A DNA stretch of 15,458 nucleotides from Burkholderiales bacterium (GCA_947456845.1 CANGUJ010000039.1:1-15458); one strand, 5' to 3'; counted from the first letter of the stretch, positions 1 through 6,000 are shown. Program-made: numbers and translations. Notes: generated from the letters alone by a model not told the origin.

Positions 1-219
1 ACCGAGTCCAAGGAATTGCCCGAGAAACCGGACAACCAGACCCTGCTCAAGATCTACGCCCTCTACAAGCAGGCCACCGAAGGCGACAACGAGGGCAAGC
101 GGCCCGGTTTCACCGACATGGTCGGGCGCATGAAGTTCGACGCCTGGGCCGCGCTCAAGGGCAAGGGGGCGGACGAGGCGATGCAGGAGTACATCGACCT
201 GATCGAATCGCTCAAGTAA
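1..219 (+). CDS. Acyl-CoA-binding protein (ACBP), 3' part only
   Basis: The reading frame is open from the first base and stops with TAA at 217-219; the start codon lies before the window. About 72 residues are visible, so roughly 10-15 N-terminal residues of a typical 85-90 residue ACBP are missing. The sequence has the family signatures: YALYKQATEGD (the Tyr and Lys that contact the acyl-CoA phosphate), then KFDAWAALKG, and a final helix with a conserved Tyr (EYIDLIESLK). ACBPs are small cytosolic four-helix bundles that bind long-chain acyl-CoA esters, buffering them and delivering them to lipid or beta-oxidation enzymes. An in-frame TTG at 16 is not a credible start because the upstream frame continues and matches the family (TESKELPEKPDNQ). 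It converges with the PHA-system gene on the other strand. Confidence 0.93.
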   Translation, partial: TESKELPEKPDNQTLLKIYALYKQATEGDNEGKRPGFTDMVGRMKFDAWAALKGKGADEAMQEYIDLIESLK

Positions 220-245
220 GGCGGCGGCCGGCCCCGGCCGCCGCC
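220..245. terminator. GC-rich inverted repeat between convergent genes, possible terminator
   Basis: A perfect 12-bp inverted repeat (220-231 with 234-245) fills the whole gap between the stop of the ACBP gene and the stop of the convergent PHA-system gene. It would fold into a very stable GC hairpin on either transcript. There is no T-run on either side, so a canonical intrinsic terminator is not shown; it may act as a bidirectional stem that protects 3' ends. Confidence 0.4.
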
Positions 246-566
246 TCAGGCGCGTTTCCGGGGCGACGGTTTTTTCGGCGGCGCGGCCGGCGCGCCGAAC
301 ACCCGGTCGAGGTTATCGTTGATGTGCGCCTCGAAGGTCGTCTTGAAGGCCGACAGCAGCAGGCCCAGCCTGGCCTTGACGACGACCTGATGCTTGTGCA
401 GGGCCAGCGACCCGCTCACGCCCGCGCGGCTGAAATGCAGCGTGTCGCCTTCCCATTCCGACTCGAGGTCGAATCTTTCCGCCAACTGGTCGGCGAATCC
501 GTCCGCCGCCTCGCGGGCCTTCTTGAGCGGCATGCTGTGTGCTCGTTCGATGTGGATATCGGCCAT
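246..566 (-). CDS. Polyhydroxyalkanoic acid system family protein (PHA_gran_rgn type)
   Basis: A 106-residue protein of the small family annotated as polyhydroxyalkanoic acid system protein (TIGR02610/PF09650), recognised from the N-terminal pattern MADIHIERAHSMPLKKAREAADGFADQLAERFDLESEW followed by a short beta-rich part (LHFSRAGVSGSLALHKHQVVVKARLG). The C-terminus is a basic, Pro/Lys/Arg-rich tail (about residues 92-106). These proteins are found in PHA-accumulating proteobacteria; their molecular role is not well defined. There is no signal peptide or membrane segment, so it is probably cytosolic or granule associated. It is the last gene of a minus-strand set ubiK-comM-this gene, starting 50 bp after the comM stop. 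No strong ribosome-binding site precedes its ATG. Assignment rests on recalled family resemblance. Confidence 0.75.
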   Translation of the reverse strand: MADIHIERAHSMPLKKAREAADGFADQLAERFDLESEWEGDTLHFSRAGVSGSLALHKHQVVVKARLGLLLSAFKTTFEAHINDNLDRVFGAPAAPPKKPSPRKRA

Positions 567-616
567 GGGTCCGGTCTGTGTCCCGTCGTTGGTGTCCTGG
601 ATGGGCGCTGGCGGGG

Positions 617-2113
617 TCAGGCGACTTCCAGGCCGCGCCGGTACTGGATGGCTTCGGCCACCTGTGCGCCGGAAATCGCGTCGCTGCCAGCCAGGTCGGC
701 GATGCTGCGCGCGACCTTCAGGATGCGATGATAAGCCCGCGCGGACAGATGCAGGCGGCCGATGGCCTGGCGCAGCAACTGCTGCGCGCCCGCTTCGATG
801 GCGCAGTGCCGTTCGATCTCGCCGGCGGCGAGGCGGCTGTTGGGCTTGCCCTGGCGGCTTGTCTGGCGGTGCGCGGCGGCTTCGACCCGTGCGCGCACCG
901 CGGCGCTGGATTCCGGCTGTGCCGCCGCGGTCAGCTCCTCCTCCGATAGTGCCGGCACCTCGACCAGCAGGTCGATGCGGTCGAGCAGCGGGCCGGAGAT
1001 GCGGCCGCGGTAGCGCTGGATCTGGTCGGGCGTGCAGCGGCAGCGGCCGGACCGGTGGCCGTGGTAGCCGCAGGGGCAGGGGTTCATGGCGGCCACGAGC
1101 TGGAACTGCGCCGGGAAGTCGGCCTGCCGCGCCGCGCGCGAGATGGTGATGTGTCCCGATTCCAGCGGCTCGCGCAGCACCTCCAGCACCTTGCGGTCGA
1201 ACTCGGGCAGCTCATCGAGGAATAGCACGCCATGATGGGCCAGGGAAATTTCGCCCGGCCGCGGATGGCCGCCCCCGCCCACAAGCGCCACGGCGGAGGC
1301 GGTGTGGTGCGGGCTCCTGACCGGACGCAGGCCGAAATTCTCCGGCCGGAACGGGCCGGCCACGCTCTGCACCGCCGCGGCTTCGACCGCCTGCGCCGCG
1401 CTCATCGGCGGCAACAGGCCGGCCAGGCGGGTGGCGAGCATCGACTTGCCTGTGCCCGGTGGGCCCGACATGAGGATGGAGTGTCCGCCCGCCGCGGCGA
1501 TCTCGAGGGCGCGCTTGGCCTGCGCCTGGCCCTTGACATCGGACAGGTCCGCATAGGCGGCGCTCGCCCCGTGCGCAGGGGCGGGTTGCGCGACCAGAGG
1601 GCTGTTGCCGGCCAGGTGCGCGCAGACCTGGGCCAGTGAGTCGGCCGGCAGGATAGTCGCGGTGCCGGCCAATGCCGCCTCCGCGGCGCTTGCGCGCGGC
1701 AGTATGAACGCGCGCCCGGCGCGGCCGGCATTGAGCGTCATGGCCAAGGCGCCGCGGACGGGGCGCAGTTCGCCGGTGAGCGAGAGTTCGCCGGCGAATT
1801 CGTACCCGGACAGCGCATGGCCGGGAATCTGGCCCGACGCTGCCAGGATGCCCAGCGCGATCGGCAGGTCGAAACGGCCCGATTCCTTGGGCAGGTCTGC
1901 GGGCGCCAGATTGACCGTGATGCGGCTGGCCGGAAACTCGAACCGGCCGGTATTCAATGCGGCCCGCACCCGGTCCCTTGACTCCCTGACCTCGGCATCC
2001 GGCAGGCCCACGATGGTGAAGGTCGGCAATCCGCCCGCGAGGTGCACCTCTACCGTGACTTCCGGCGCGGTCATGCCGTCGAGCGAGCGCGACTTGAGGA
2101 TCGCCAGGCCCAT
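617..2113 (-). CDS. comM: YifB/ComM family Mg-chelatase-like AAA+ ATPase
   Basis: A complete 498-residue member of the YifB/ComM family (usual length about 500). The N-terminal part is the ChlI/Lon-protease-like domain (about 20-140, including TFTIVGLPDAEVRESRDRVR). The AAA+ core follows: Walker A GPPGTGKS at 217-224, Walker B GVLFLDELPEF at 295-305, a cysteine-rich NPCPCGY...CRC segment at 344-360 and the arginine-rich LLDRIDL sensor region near 377-383. A Mg-chelatase C-terminal helical domain (ARAYHRILKVARSIADL) closes the protein. In naturally competent bacteria ComM is a hexameric helicase that drives branch migration while incoming DNA is integrated; in others the role is less clear. 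It lies 36 bp downstream of ubiK on the same strand, a neighbourhood I recall as common in betaproteobacteria. A weak GGAAG precedes the ATG. Confidence 0.95.
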   Translation of the reverse strand: MGLAILKSRSLDGMTAPEVTVEVHLAGGLPTFTIVGLPDAEVRESRDRVRAALNTGRFEFPASRITVNLAPADLPKESGRFDLPIALGILAASGQIPGHALSGYEFAGELSLTGELRPVRGALAMTLNAGRAGRAFILPRASAAEAALAGTATILPADSLAQVCAHLAGNSPLVAQPAPAHGASAAYADLSDVKGQAQAKRALEIAAAGGHSILMSGPPGTGKSMLATRLAGLLPPMSAAQAVEAAAVQSVAGPFRPENFGLRPVRSPHHTASAVALVGGGGHPRPGEISLAHHGVLFLDELPEFDRKVLEVLREPLESGHITISRAARQADFPAQFQLVAAMNPCPCGYHGHRSGRCRCTPDQIQRYRGRISGPLLDRIDLLVEVPALSEEELTAAAQPESSAAVRARVEAAAHRQTSRQGKPNSRLAAGEIERHCAIEAGAQQLLRQAIGRLHLSARAYHRILKVARSIADLAGSDAISGAQVAEAIQYRRGLEVA

Positions 2114-2149
2114 TGCCGCTTCCGGTTTGTTGAACCTGGCGCGGCTGTG

Positions 2150-2389
2150 TCAGCTCTCGGCGGACTGGCGTTCGAGCTCGGCCACGCGTGCTTCCAGTGC
2201 GGCGAGCTTTTCGCGTGTGCGCGCGAGCACCTGCGCCTGGATATCGAAATCCTCGCGGGTCACGAGGTCAAGCCTGGAAAAAGAGGCTGTCAGAGCGGCT
2301 TTGATGTTCTGGCTGATCTCCGCGGCGGGTGTGTGTTGCAGAAACGAAACAACCCGGGCATTCAGCTCTTCAATAAATTTTGCATTCAT
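2150..2389 (-). CDS. ubiK: UbiK accessory factor (YqiC/BMFP-domain protein)
   Basis: A 79-residue protein with the features of the UbiK/YqiC family: an amphipathic N-terminal part, the conserved core ASFSRLDLVTREDFDIQAQVLARTREKLAALEARVAELE (in two parts: residues 36-53 and 54-73), and a C-terminal coiled coil from about residue 53 onward. UbiK trimerises through this coiled coil, binds membranes and partners UbiJ in aerobic ubiquinone synthesis. It is the first gene of the minus-strand set ubiK-comM-PHA protein and is divergent from the torF porin. No Shine-Dalgarno is seen ahead of the ATG; the upstream minus-strand sequence contains TGATAGACT (about 33 nt before the ATG, resembling an extended -10) and GATAAT closer in. 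Confidence 0.88.
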   Translation of the reverse strand: MNAKFIEELNARVVSFLQHTPAAEISQNIKAALTASFSRLDLVTREDFDIQAQVLARTREKLAALEARVAELERQSAES

Positions 2390-2472
2390 TGCGGCGGGAG
2401 GTATTATCCATGACGTGAGTCCAGTCTATCACGGAGAACCGCGCTGGGAGCGGGTTTCCGGCAGGCTTGGCC

Positions 2473-2478
2473 TATAAA
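2473..2478 (+). promoter_or_regulatory. Possible -10 element of the torF promoter
   Basis: TATAAA lies 83 bp ahead of the torF ATG in an otherwise GC-rich gap. No good -35 sits 16-18 bp upstream (TTTCCG at 2455-2460 is the closest T-rich hexamer). If used, transcription would begin near 2485, at the left arm of the inverted repeat described next. Confidence 0.35.
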
Positions 2479-2481
2479 AGT

Positions 2482-2526
2482 GCACCAAGTCAAAGCAACA
2501 GGGGATTTTATGCACCGACTTGGTGC
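2482..2526 (+). repeat. 10-bp perfect inverted repeat in the torF leader
   Basis: GCACCAAGTC at 2482-2491 is the exact reverse complement of GACTTGGTGC at 2517-2526, with 25 bp between. In RNA this would form a 10-bp stem in the torF 5' leader, ending 34 nt before the start codon. The right arm can alternatively pair with TGCACC at 2511-2516, so two mutually exclusive hairpins are possible. The sequence alone cannot tell whether it works as DNA operator or RNA structure. Confidence 0.6.
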
Positions 2527-2527
2527 G
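2511..2527 (+). promoter_or_regulatory. NtrC-box-like dyad ahead of torF
   Basis: TGCACC-GACT-TGGTGC-G matches the NtrC consensus TGCACC-N4-TGGTGCA at every dyad base except the last. It lies 34 bp before the torF ATG, downstream of the only -10-like sequence. I found no sigma-54 promoter with correct GG/GC spacing nearby (two near misses have 13 and 11 bp instead of 12), so an activator role for torF itself is uncertain. Confidence 0.45.
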
Positions 2528-2560
2528 AAAACATTCAACGGTTCTTCTGAAAGGGTTCTC

Positions 2561-3430
2561 ATGCGTAAGTCGATTCTCGCCGCTGCCGTCGCGGCCGCCT
2601 TCGTCTCTCCCGTTGCCGTCACCACGGCCACTGCGCAGGCTGCCAAACCTGCATCGCCGCATACCTTCACCGGCAACGTCTCGGTCGTCTCGGACTACCG
2701 GTTCCGTGGTATCTCGCAATCCTACAAGCTGCCGGCGTTGCAAGGCGGTTTCGACTACTCGCATGCCAGCGGTTTCTACGTGGGCAACTGGAACTCGAGC
2801 GTGAGCGGCAACTCGTATAACAACGGCGCTGCCCTTGAAATGGATTTCTATGGCGGTTGGAAGACTGAGTTCTCCAACGGGATCGGATTGGATGTCGGCG
2901 GGTTGTATTACTACTACCCTGGTTCGTATTACCAGACCAGCGCTAACACCGGCAAGAAGAAATACAACAACTTTGAGGTCTACCTGGGCCTGAGCTACAA
3001 GTGGTTGTCAGCAAAGTATTCCTATGCCACGACCGATTACTTCGGTCTCACCGGCGCCGCGTTAGGAAATGCAGTTTACGCGGCTGTGAATTCGAACAAC
3101 GCAGCCACCGGAGCAACTACCGGTACGGCGACCAGCGGCTCCAAGGGCTCTTCGTATTTTGAACTCAATGCAAATTACGAAGTCGCTCCCAAGGTCAACT
3201 TGGTTGGTCATGTGGGTTATCTCAGTGTCAAGAACTACTCCGCACTGAACTACACTGGCTACAAGCTTGGAATCACCTATGACGCAGGCTTTGCGACGCT
3301 TGGCGCCGCGATTGTCGGCACCAACGCGAAGAAGGATTTCTATCGCGTTTTCGAAAACAATGGCGCAGCGACCACGGGCAAGCAAGTAAGCGGCGATACG
3401 CTGGTGCTGTCGATCAGCAAGACCTTCTGA
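2561..3430 (+). CDS. TorF-family putative outer-membrane porin (TIGR02001 type; NlmA-like)
   Basis: A 289-residue beta-barrel outer-membrane protein of the TorF/TIGR02001 family. The start at 2561 was chosen because GAAAGGG sits 5-6 nt upstream and the product begins with a clean signal peptide (MRKSILAAAVAAAF..., cleavage after ATAQA, residue 27). The frame is open upstream to 2480, but those residues would precede the signal peptide. After cleavage comes the family hallmark NVSVVSDYRFRGISQ, then alternating aromatic/Gly/Asn-rich strands and a terminal Phe (LSISKTF), the usual outer-membrane assembly signal. Genes of this family often lie just upstream of glnK-amtB; from memory the Herbaspirillum nlmA-glnK-amtB operon is such a case. 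Here a strong terminator separates it from glnK. Base composition is clearly lower in GC than its neighbours: 29 of 60 bases at 2941-3000 against 43 of 60 at 8581-8640 in ptsI. The transported substrate is unknown. Confidence 0.88.
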   Translation: MRKSILAAAVAAAFVSPVAVTTATAQAAKPASPHTFTGNVSVVSDYRFRGISQSYKLPALQGGFDYSHASGFYVGNWNSSVSGNSYNNGAALEMDFYGGWKTEFSNGIGLDVGGLYYYYPGSYYQTSANTGKKKYNNFEVYLGLSYKWLSAKYSYATTDYFGLTGAALGNAVYAAVNSNNAATGATTGTATSGSKGSSYFELNANYEVAPKVNLVGHVGYLSVKNYSALNYTGYKLGITYDAGFATLGAAIVGTNAKKDFYRVFENNGAATTGKQVSGDTLVLSISKTF

Positions 3431-3454
3431 ACGCTGCGTCCGCGCGACCTCTCA

Positions 3455-3494
3455 GGACAACAAAAAGCCGCCTTCGGGCGGCTTTTTGTTGTCC
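3455..3494. terminator. Very strong bidirectional intrinsic terminator after torF
   Basis: A perfect 18-bp stem (3455-3472 with 3477-3494) closed by a UUCG tetraloop. It contains an A5 run on the left arm and a T5 run on the right, so either strand gives a GC-rich stem followed by U residues. It begins 24 bp after the torF stop and largely insulates torF from glnK. Confidence 0.95.
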
Positions 3495-3504
3495 ATTTTC
3501 AGTT

Positions 3505-3521
3505 CGCCTCAAAATGGTGCA
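3505..3521 (+). promoter_or_regulatory. NtrC-like binding site 1 upstream of glnK
   Basis: The 17-mer CGCCTCAAAATGGTGCA matches TGCACCAAAATGGTGCA at 14 of 17 positions; the right half-site is perfect. It lies about 200 bp upstream of the sigma-54 promoter, a normal distance for an enhancer, and starts 11 bp after the terminator stem. Confidence 0.65.
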
Positions 3522-3523
3522 AT

Positions 3524-3540
3524 TGCCTGATGTTGGTGCG
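3524..3540 (+). promoter_or_regulatory. NtrC-like binding site 2 upstream of glnK
   Basis: TGCCTGATGTTGGTGCG keeps TGC on the left and TGGTGC on the right of the NtrC consensus, with a degenerate left half. Its centre is 19 bp from site 1, close to two helical turns, as expected for tandem NtrC dimers on one face of the DNA. Confidence 0.5.
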
Positions 3541-3718
3541 AAAGACGGGGCCGTGTCCGTGGGCAGAATGATTGGATGCGTTCCGGCTGCGTACCGGTCA
3601 CCCGCAGCCACGGGGCGTGATGTGGTGTCCGAATTCCGCAACGACGAAATCGTCCCGGGCGGGTGGGCGCACACCTGCCGGGGCGGTGCGGCGCCAGCCT
3701 CGCAAAGTTCTGTGCCGC

Positions 3719-3734
3719 TGGCATAGAAGCTGCT
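3719..3734 (+). promoter_or_regulatory. Sigma-54 (RpoN) promoter of glnK-amtB
   Basis: TGGCATAGAAGCTGCT matches TGGCACG-N4-TTGCW at the essential GG (3720-3721) and GC (3732-3733) with exactly the required spacing, and at TGGCA and TGCT overall. The predicted start is near 3745, giving a leader of about 38 nt that contains the glnK ribosome-binding site AAGGAG (3771-3776). The 3541-3718 stretch upstream has no gene; its only structure is a 7-bp inverted repeat at 3585-3609. Confidence 0.8.
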
Positions 3735-3782
3735 CTTTCGAAAGTGGAGATGTTCCGTCTCCGATCTCGTAAGGAGTGTTCC

Positions 3783-4121
3783 ATGAAACTAGTAACTGCC
3801 ATCATCAAGCCGTTCAAGCTTGACGAAGTGCGTGAGGCTCTGAGCGCGATCGGCGTACAGGGCATCACCGTGACCGAAGTCAAGGGGTTCGGGCGTCAGA
3901 AAGGCCACACCGAACTCTATCGTGGCGCCGAGTACGTCGTCGATTTTCTCCCGAAGGTGAAGATCGAGGCCGCCGTCAAGACCGAACTTGTCGAGCAAGT
4001 CATCGAAGCCATCGAAAAATCAGCCAACACCGGCAAGATCGGCGACGGCAAGATTTTCGTCTTCGAACTCGAACAGGTCATTCGCATCCGCACCGGTGAA
4101 ACCGGCGCCGAAGCGCTGTAA
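3783..4121 (+). CDS. glnK: P-II nitrogen regulatory protein GlnK
   Basis: A 112-residue P-II protein, the standard length. The ATG at 3783 is fixed by AAGGAG six nt upstream and by the family N-terminus MKLVTAIIKPFKLDEVREAL; a longer open frame from 3663 would run through the sigma-54 promoter and is rejected. The T-loop is intact, with the uridylylation tyrosine Tyr51 in RGAEYVVDF, and the second P-II signature TGKIGDGKIFVFELEQVIRIRTGE carries the nucleotide-binding residues. GlnK trimers sense 2-oxoglutarate, ATP and ADP, are modified by GlnD, and dock on the cytoplasmic face of AmtB to shut it when ammonium rises. The gene is followed after 15 bp by amtB, so the two form an operon behind the sigma-54 promoter. 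It could equally be called GlnB by sequence; the amtB linkage favours GlnK. Confidence 0.96.
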   Translation: MKLVTAIIKPFKLDEVREALSAIGVQGITVTEVKGFGRQKGHTELYRGAEYVVDFLPKVKIEAAVKTELVEQVIEAIEKSANTGKIGDGKIFVFELEQVIRIRTGETGAEAL

Positions 4122-4136
4122 CAGGGGAGAAAAACA

Positions 4137-5705
4137 ATGAAAAAGCTGTTGACGATACTGGGGCTGGCGGCGTCGCTGACGCTGGCCGCTGGCATGCCGC
4201 TGTCGGGGGCTGCGTTCGCCCAGGCCGCGCCCGCGGCGGCCGACGCCAAGAAGGACGAGGCCAAGCCGGCCGATGCGCCCAAGGCGGAGGAAAAGAAGGA
4301 CGCCGCGCCGGCGGCCGATGCCAAGAAGGACGAGGCCAAGAAGGATGAGGCGAAACCGGCCGAGGCCGAAGCGCCTAAGCTGCCCGAGCCCAACAAGGGC
4401 GACGTCACCTTCATGTATGTGGCCACCATCCTGGTCATTCTCATGACCATCCCGGGCCTGGCGCTGTTCTATGGTGGCCTGGTGCGCACCAAGAACATGC
4501 TGTCGGTGCTCATGCAGGTGTTCGTGACCTTTTGCCTGATCGCGGTGCTCTGGGTGGTGTACGGCTACAGCCTGGCCTTCACCAGCGGCAATGCGTTCTT
4601 TGGCGGGTTCGGCAAGATGTTCCTGCAGGGGGTCGACCTGGCCGGTGCGGGCGCCACCTTCTCCAAGGGCGTCTACATCCCCGAGATGATGTTCGCGATG
4701 TTCCAGCTGACCTTCGCGGCGATCACGCCGGCCCTCATCGTCGGTGCGTTCGCCGAGCGCATGAAGTTCTCGGCCGTGCTGTGGTTCATGGTGCTGTGGT
4801 TCACCTTCGCCTACCTGCCGATGGCGCACATGGTGTGGTTCTGGGACGGCCCCGATGCGATCAAGGACGAGGCCACGCTCAAGGCCGTGACGGAAGCCGC
4901 CGGCTGGCTGTGGGCCAAGGGTGCGCTCGATTTCGCCGGCGGTACCGTGGTGCATATCAACGCCGGCGTCGCCGGTCTGGTCGCCGCGTTCGTGGTGGGC
5001 AAGCGCCTGGGCTACAACAAGGAAGCGATGACCCCGCACAGCCTCACCCTGACCATGGTCGGCGCCTGTCTCCTGTGGGTGGGTTGGTTCGGCTTCAATG
5101 TCGGCTCCAACCTCGAAGCCAATGGCACCGCATCGCTCGCCTTCGTCAACACGCTGGTGGCTACCGCGATGGCTACCCTGTCCTGGCTGCTGTTCGAGAA
5201 CTTCCTCAAGGGCAAGTGCTCGATGCTGGGGGCCGCGTCCGGCGCGGTCGCCGGCCTGGTGGCGATCACGCCCGCCTGCGGTTTCGTCGGCGTCAAGGGC
5301 GCGATGGTCATCGGCGCGGTTGCCGGTGCCCTGTGCCTGTGGGGCGTGACCGGCCTGAAGAGGATGCTGGGTGCGGATGACGCGCTCGACGTGTTCGGCG
5401 TGCATGGCGTCGGCGGCATCTGGGGCGCGATTGCCACCGGCATCTTCGCCTCGCCTTCTCTGGGCGGCGCCGGGATCTGCAATTACGTCACCAACAAGTG
5501 CGGCGAACCCGGGGATTTCCCGGGCATCGGCGCACAGGTGTGGATCCAGACGCAAGGCGTGATCACGGCGGTGATCGTCTCGGCGGTGGTGAGCCTGGTC
5601 GCGCTCAAGCTTATCGACATGGTGATCGGCCTGCGCGTCACGGACGATGCCGAGCGCGAGGGCCTGGACCTGACCTCGCACGGCGAGACCGCGTATCACA
5701 TGTAG
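4137..5705 (+). CDS. amtB: Ammonium transporter AmtB with an extended periplasmic N-terminus
   Basis: A 522-residue Amt/Rh channel. A signal peptide (residues 1-28/30, ending AAFAQA) is followed by a low-complexity Ala/Lys/Asp/Glu/Pro linker (about 31-88) containing repeats of ADAKKDEAK. The Amt domain starts near residue 90 and has the 11 expected membrane spans. The twin pore histidines are His273 (VVHINAG) and His423 (GVHGVGG), 150 residues apart as in E. coli AmtB (168/318). Asp265 (LDFAGG) and Phe320 correspond to the E. coli Asp160 and Phe215. The tail DDAEREGLDLTSHGETAYHM is the conserved cytosolic segment that takes part in GlnK binding. GGGGA precedes the ATG, which follows the glnK stop by 15 bp. 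The channel recruits ammonium and conducts it across the inner membrane under nitrogen limitation. The linker is an unusual addition between signal peptide and barrel. Confidence 0.97.
   Translation: MKKLLTILGLAASLTLAAGMPLSGAAFAQAAPAAADAKKDEAKPADAPKAEEKKDAAPAADAKKDEAKKDEAKPAEAEAPKLPEPNKGDVTFMYVATILVILMTIPGLALFYGGLVRTKNMLSVLMQVFVTFCLIAVLWVVYGYSLAFTSGNAFFGGFGKMFLQGVDLAGAGATFSKGVYIPEMMFAMFQLTFAAITPALIVGAFAERMKFSAVLWFMVLWFTFAYLPMAHMVWFWDGPDAIKDEATLKAVTEAAGWLWAKGALDFAGGTVVHINAGVAGLVAAFVVGKRLGYNKEAMTPHSLTLTMVGACLLWVGWFGFNVGSNLEANGTASLAFVNTLVATAMATLSWLLFENFLKGKCSMLGAASGAVAGLVAITPACGFVGVKGAMVIGAVAGALCLWGVTGLKRMLGADDALDVFGVHGVGGIWGAIATGIFASPSLGGAGICNYVTNKCGEPGDFPGIGAQVWIQTQGVITAVIVSAVVSLVALKLIDMVIGLRVTDDAEREGLDLTSHGETAYHM
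4236..4340 (+). repeat. Imperfect direct repeats encoding the AmtB KKDEAK linker
   Basis: A 30-bp unit occurs at 4236-4265 and again at 4311-4340 with one silent C/T difference, followed by a shorter third partial copy (AAGGATGAGGCG from 4341). They encode AADAKKDEAK. This looks like in-frame repeat expansion inside amtB. Confidence 0.85.
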
Positions 5706-5768
5706 CACCCAAGCGGCTGCGCGCGGGCGGCCGGCGTCATCGGTGCCCGCGTGACCGGAAGGTCTGCC

Positions 5769-5830
5769 AAAGCGCCCCGGGAACGGGGCGCTTTGTTCTG
5801 CGCCCCGGGAACGGGGCGCTTTGTTTTTTC
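5769..5830 (+). terminator. Tandem intrinsic terminators after amtB
   Basis: Two hairpins in a row: an 11-bp stem at 5769-5794 and an 8-bp stem at 5800-5819, both closed by a GGAA tetraloop. A 26-bp segment is exactly duplicated (5772-5797 and 5800-5825, period 28). The second is followed by TTTGTTTTTT (5820-5829). They end the glnK-amtB transcript. Confidence 0.88.
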
Positions 5831-5834
5831 GGTG

Positions 5835-5862
5835 GCCCCGTCGCGCCGCGGCGCGATGGGGC
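5835..5862. repeat. Third GC-rich hairpin downstream of amtB
   Basis: A 13-bp inverted repeat (5835-5847 with 5850-5862), perfect apart from one G-T wobble, follows directly after the tandem terminators. It has no T-run. It lies just upstream of the putative gshB -10 element. Confidence 0.6.
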
Positions 5863-5876
5863 AGGGGGCGATTCGC

Positions 5877-5882
5877 TACAAT
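5877..5882 (+). promoter_or_regulatory. Putative -10 element for gshB
   Basis: TACAAT within GCTACAATC, the same nonamer seen ahead of metX and of the Rieske gene. No clear -35 is visible at 16-18 bp upstream. Use of this site would give a leader of about 110 nt. Apart from this element and the hairpins, 5706-6000 holds no gene. Confidence 0.45.
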
Positions 5883-6000
5883 CGCGCGCTCGCGGCCGGC
5901 AGCCGACGGACCGCGCAGCGCGCAGGCAGGCGTCGCATCGCAAGCAGGCGCCGGCCGTTTTGCCGGACATTGCAGTCTCACACCGACAGGAGCCGGAATC

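Noticed and set aside
394..1149. Plus-strand open frames across comM and the PHA-system gene (also 1605-2477)
   Set aside because: Composition is typical of a shadow of a GC-rich gene, with no ribosome-binding site or family pattern; the minus-strand comM is complete and unmistakable.
2466..2484. Sigma-54 promoter upstream of torF (TTGGCCTATAAAAGTGCA)
   Set aside because: GG and GC are 13 bp apart instead of 12; a second candidate (GGGGATTTTATGC at 2501-2513) is 11 apart. Sigma-54 does not tolerate such spacing well.
2480..2560. Upstream extension of torF to an earlier ATG-region start
   Set aside because: It would place 27 extra residues before a perfect signal peptide and run through the leader hairpin; the ATG at 2561 has a ribosome-binding site.
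3663..3782. N-terminal extension of glnK
   Set aside because: The extension spans the sigma-54 promoter and adds 40 residues not found in P-II proteins; the ATG at 3783 has an ideal AAGGAG.
4236..4350. The repeats in amtB considered as a CRISPR-like or mobile repeat
   Set aside because: They are in frame within a coding region and encode a low-complexity peptide; there are no regular unique spacers.
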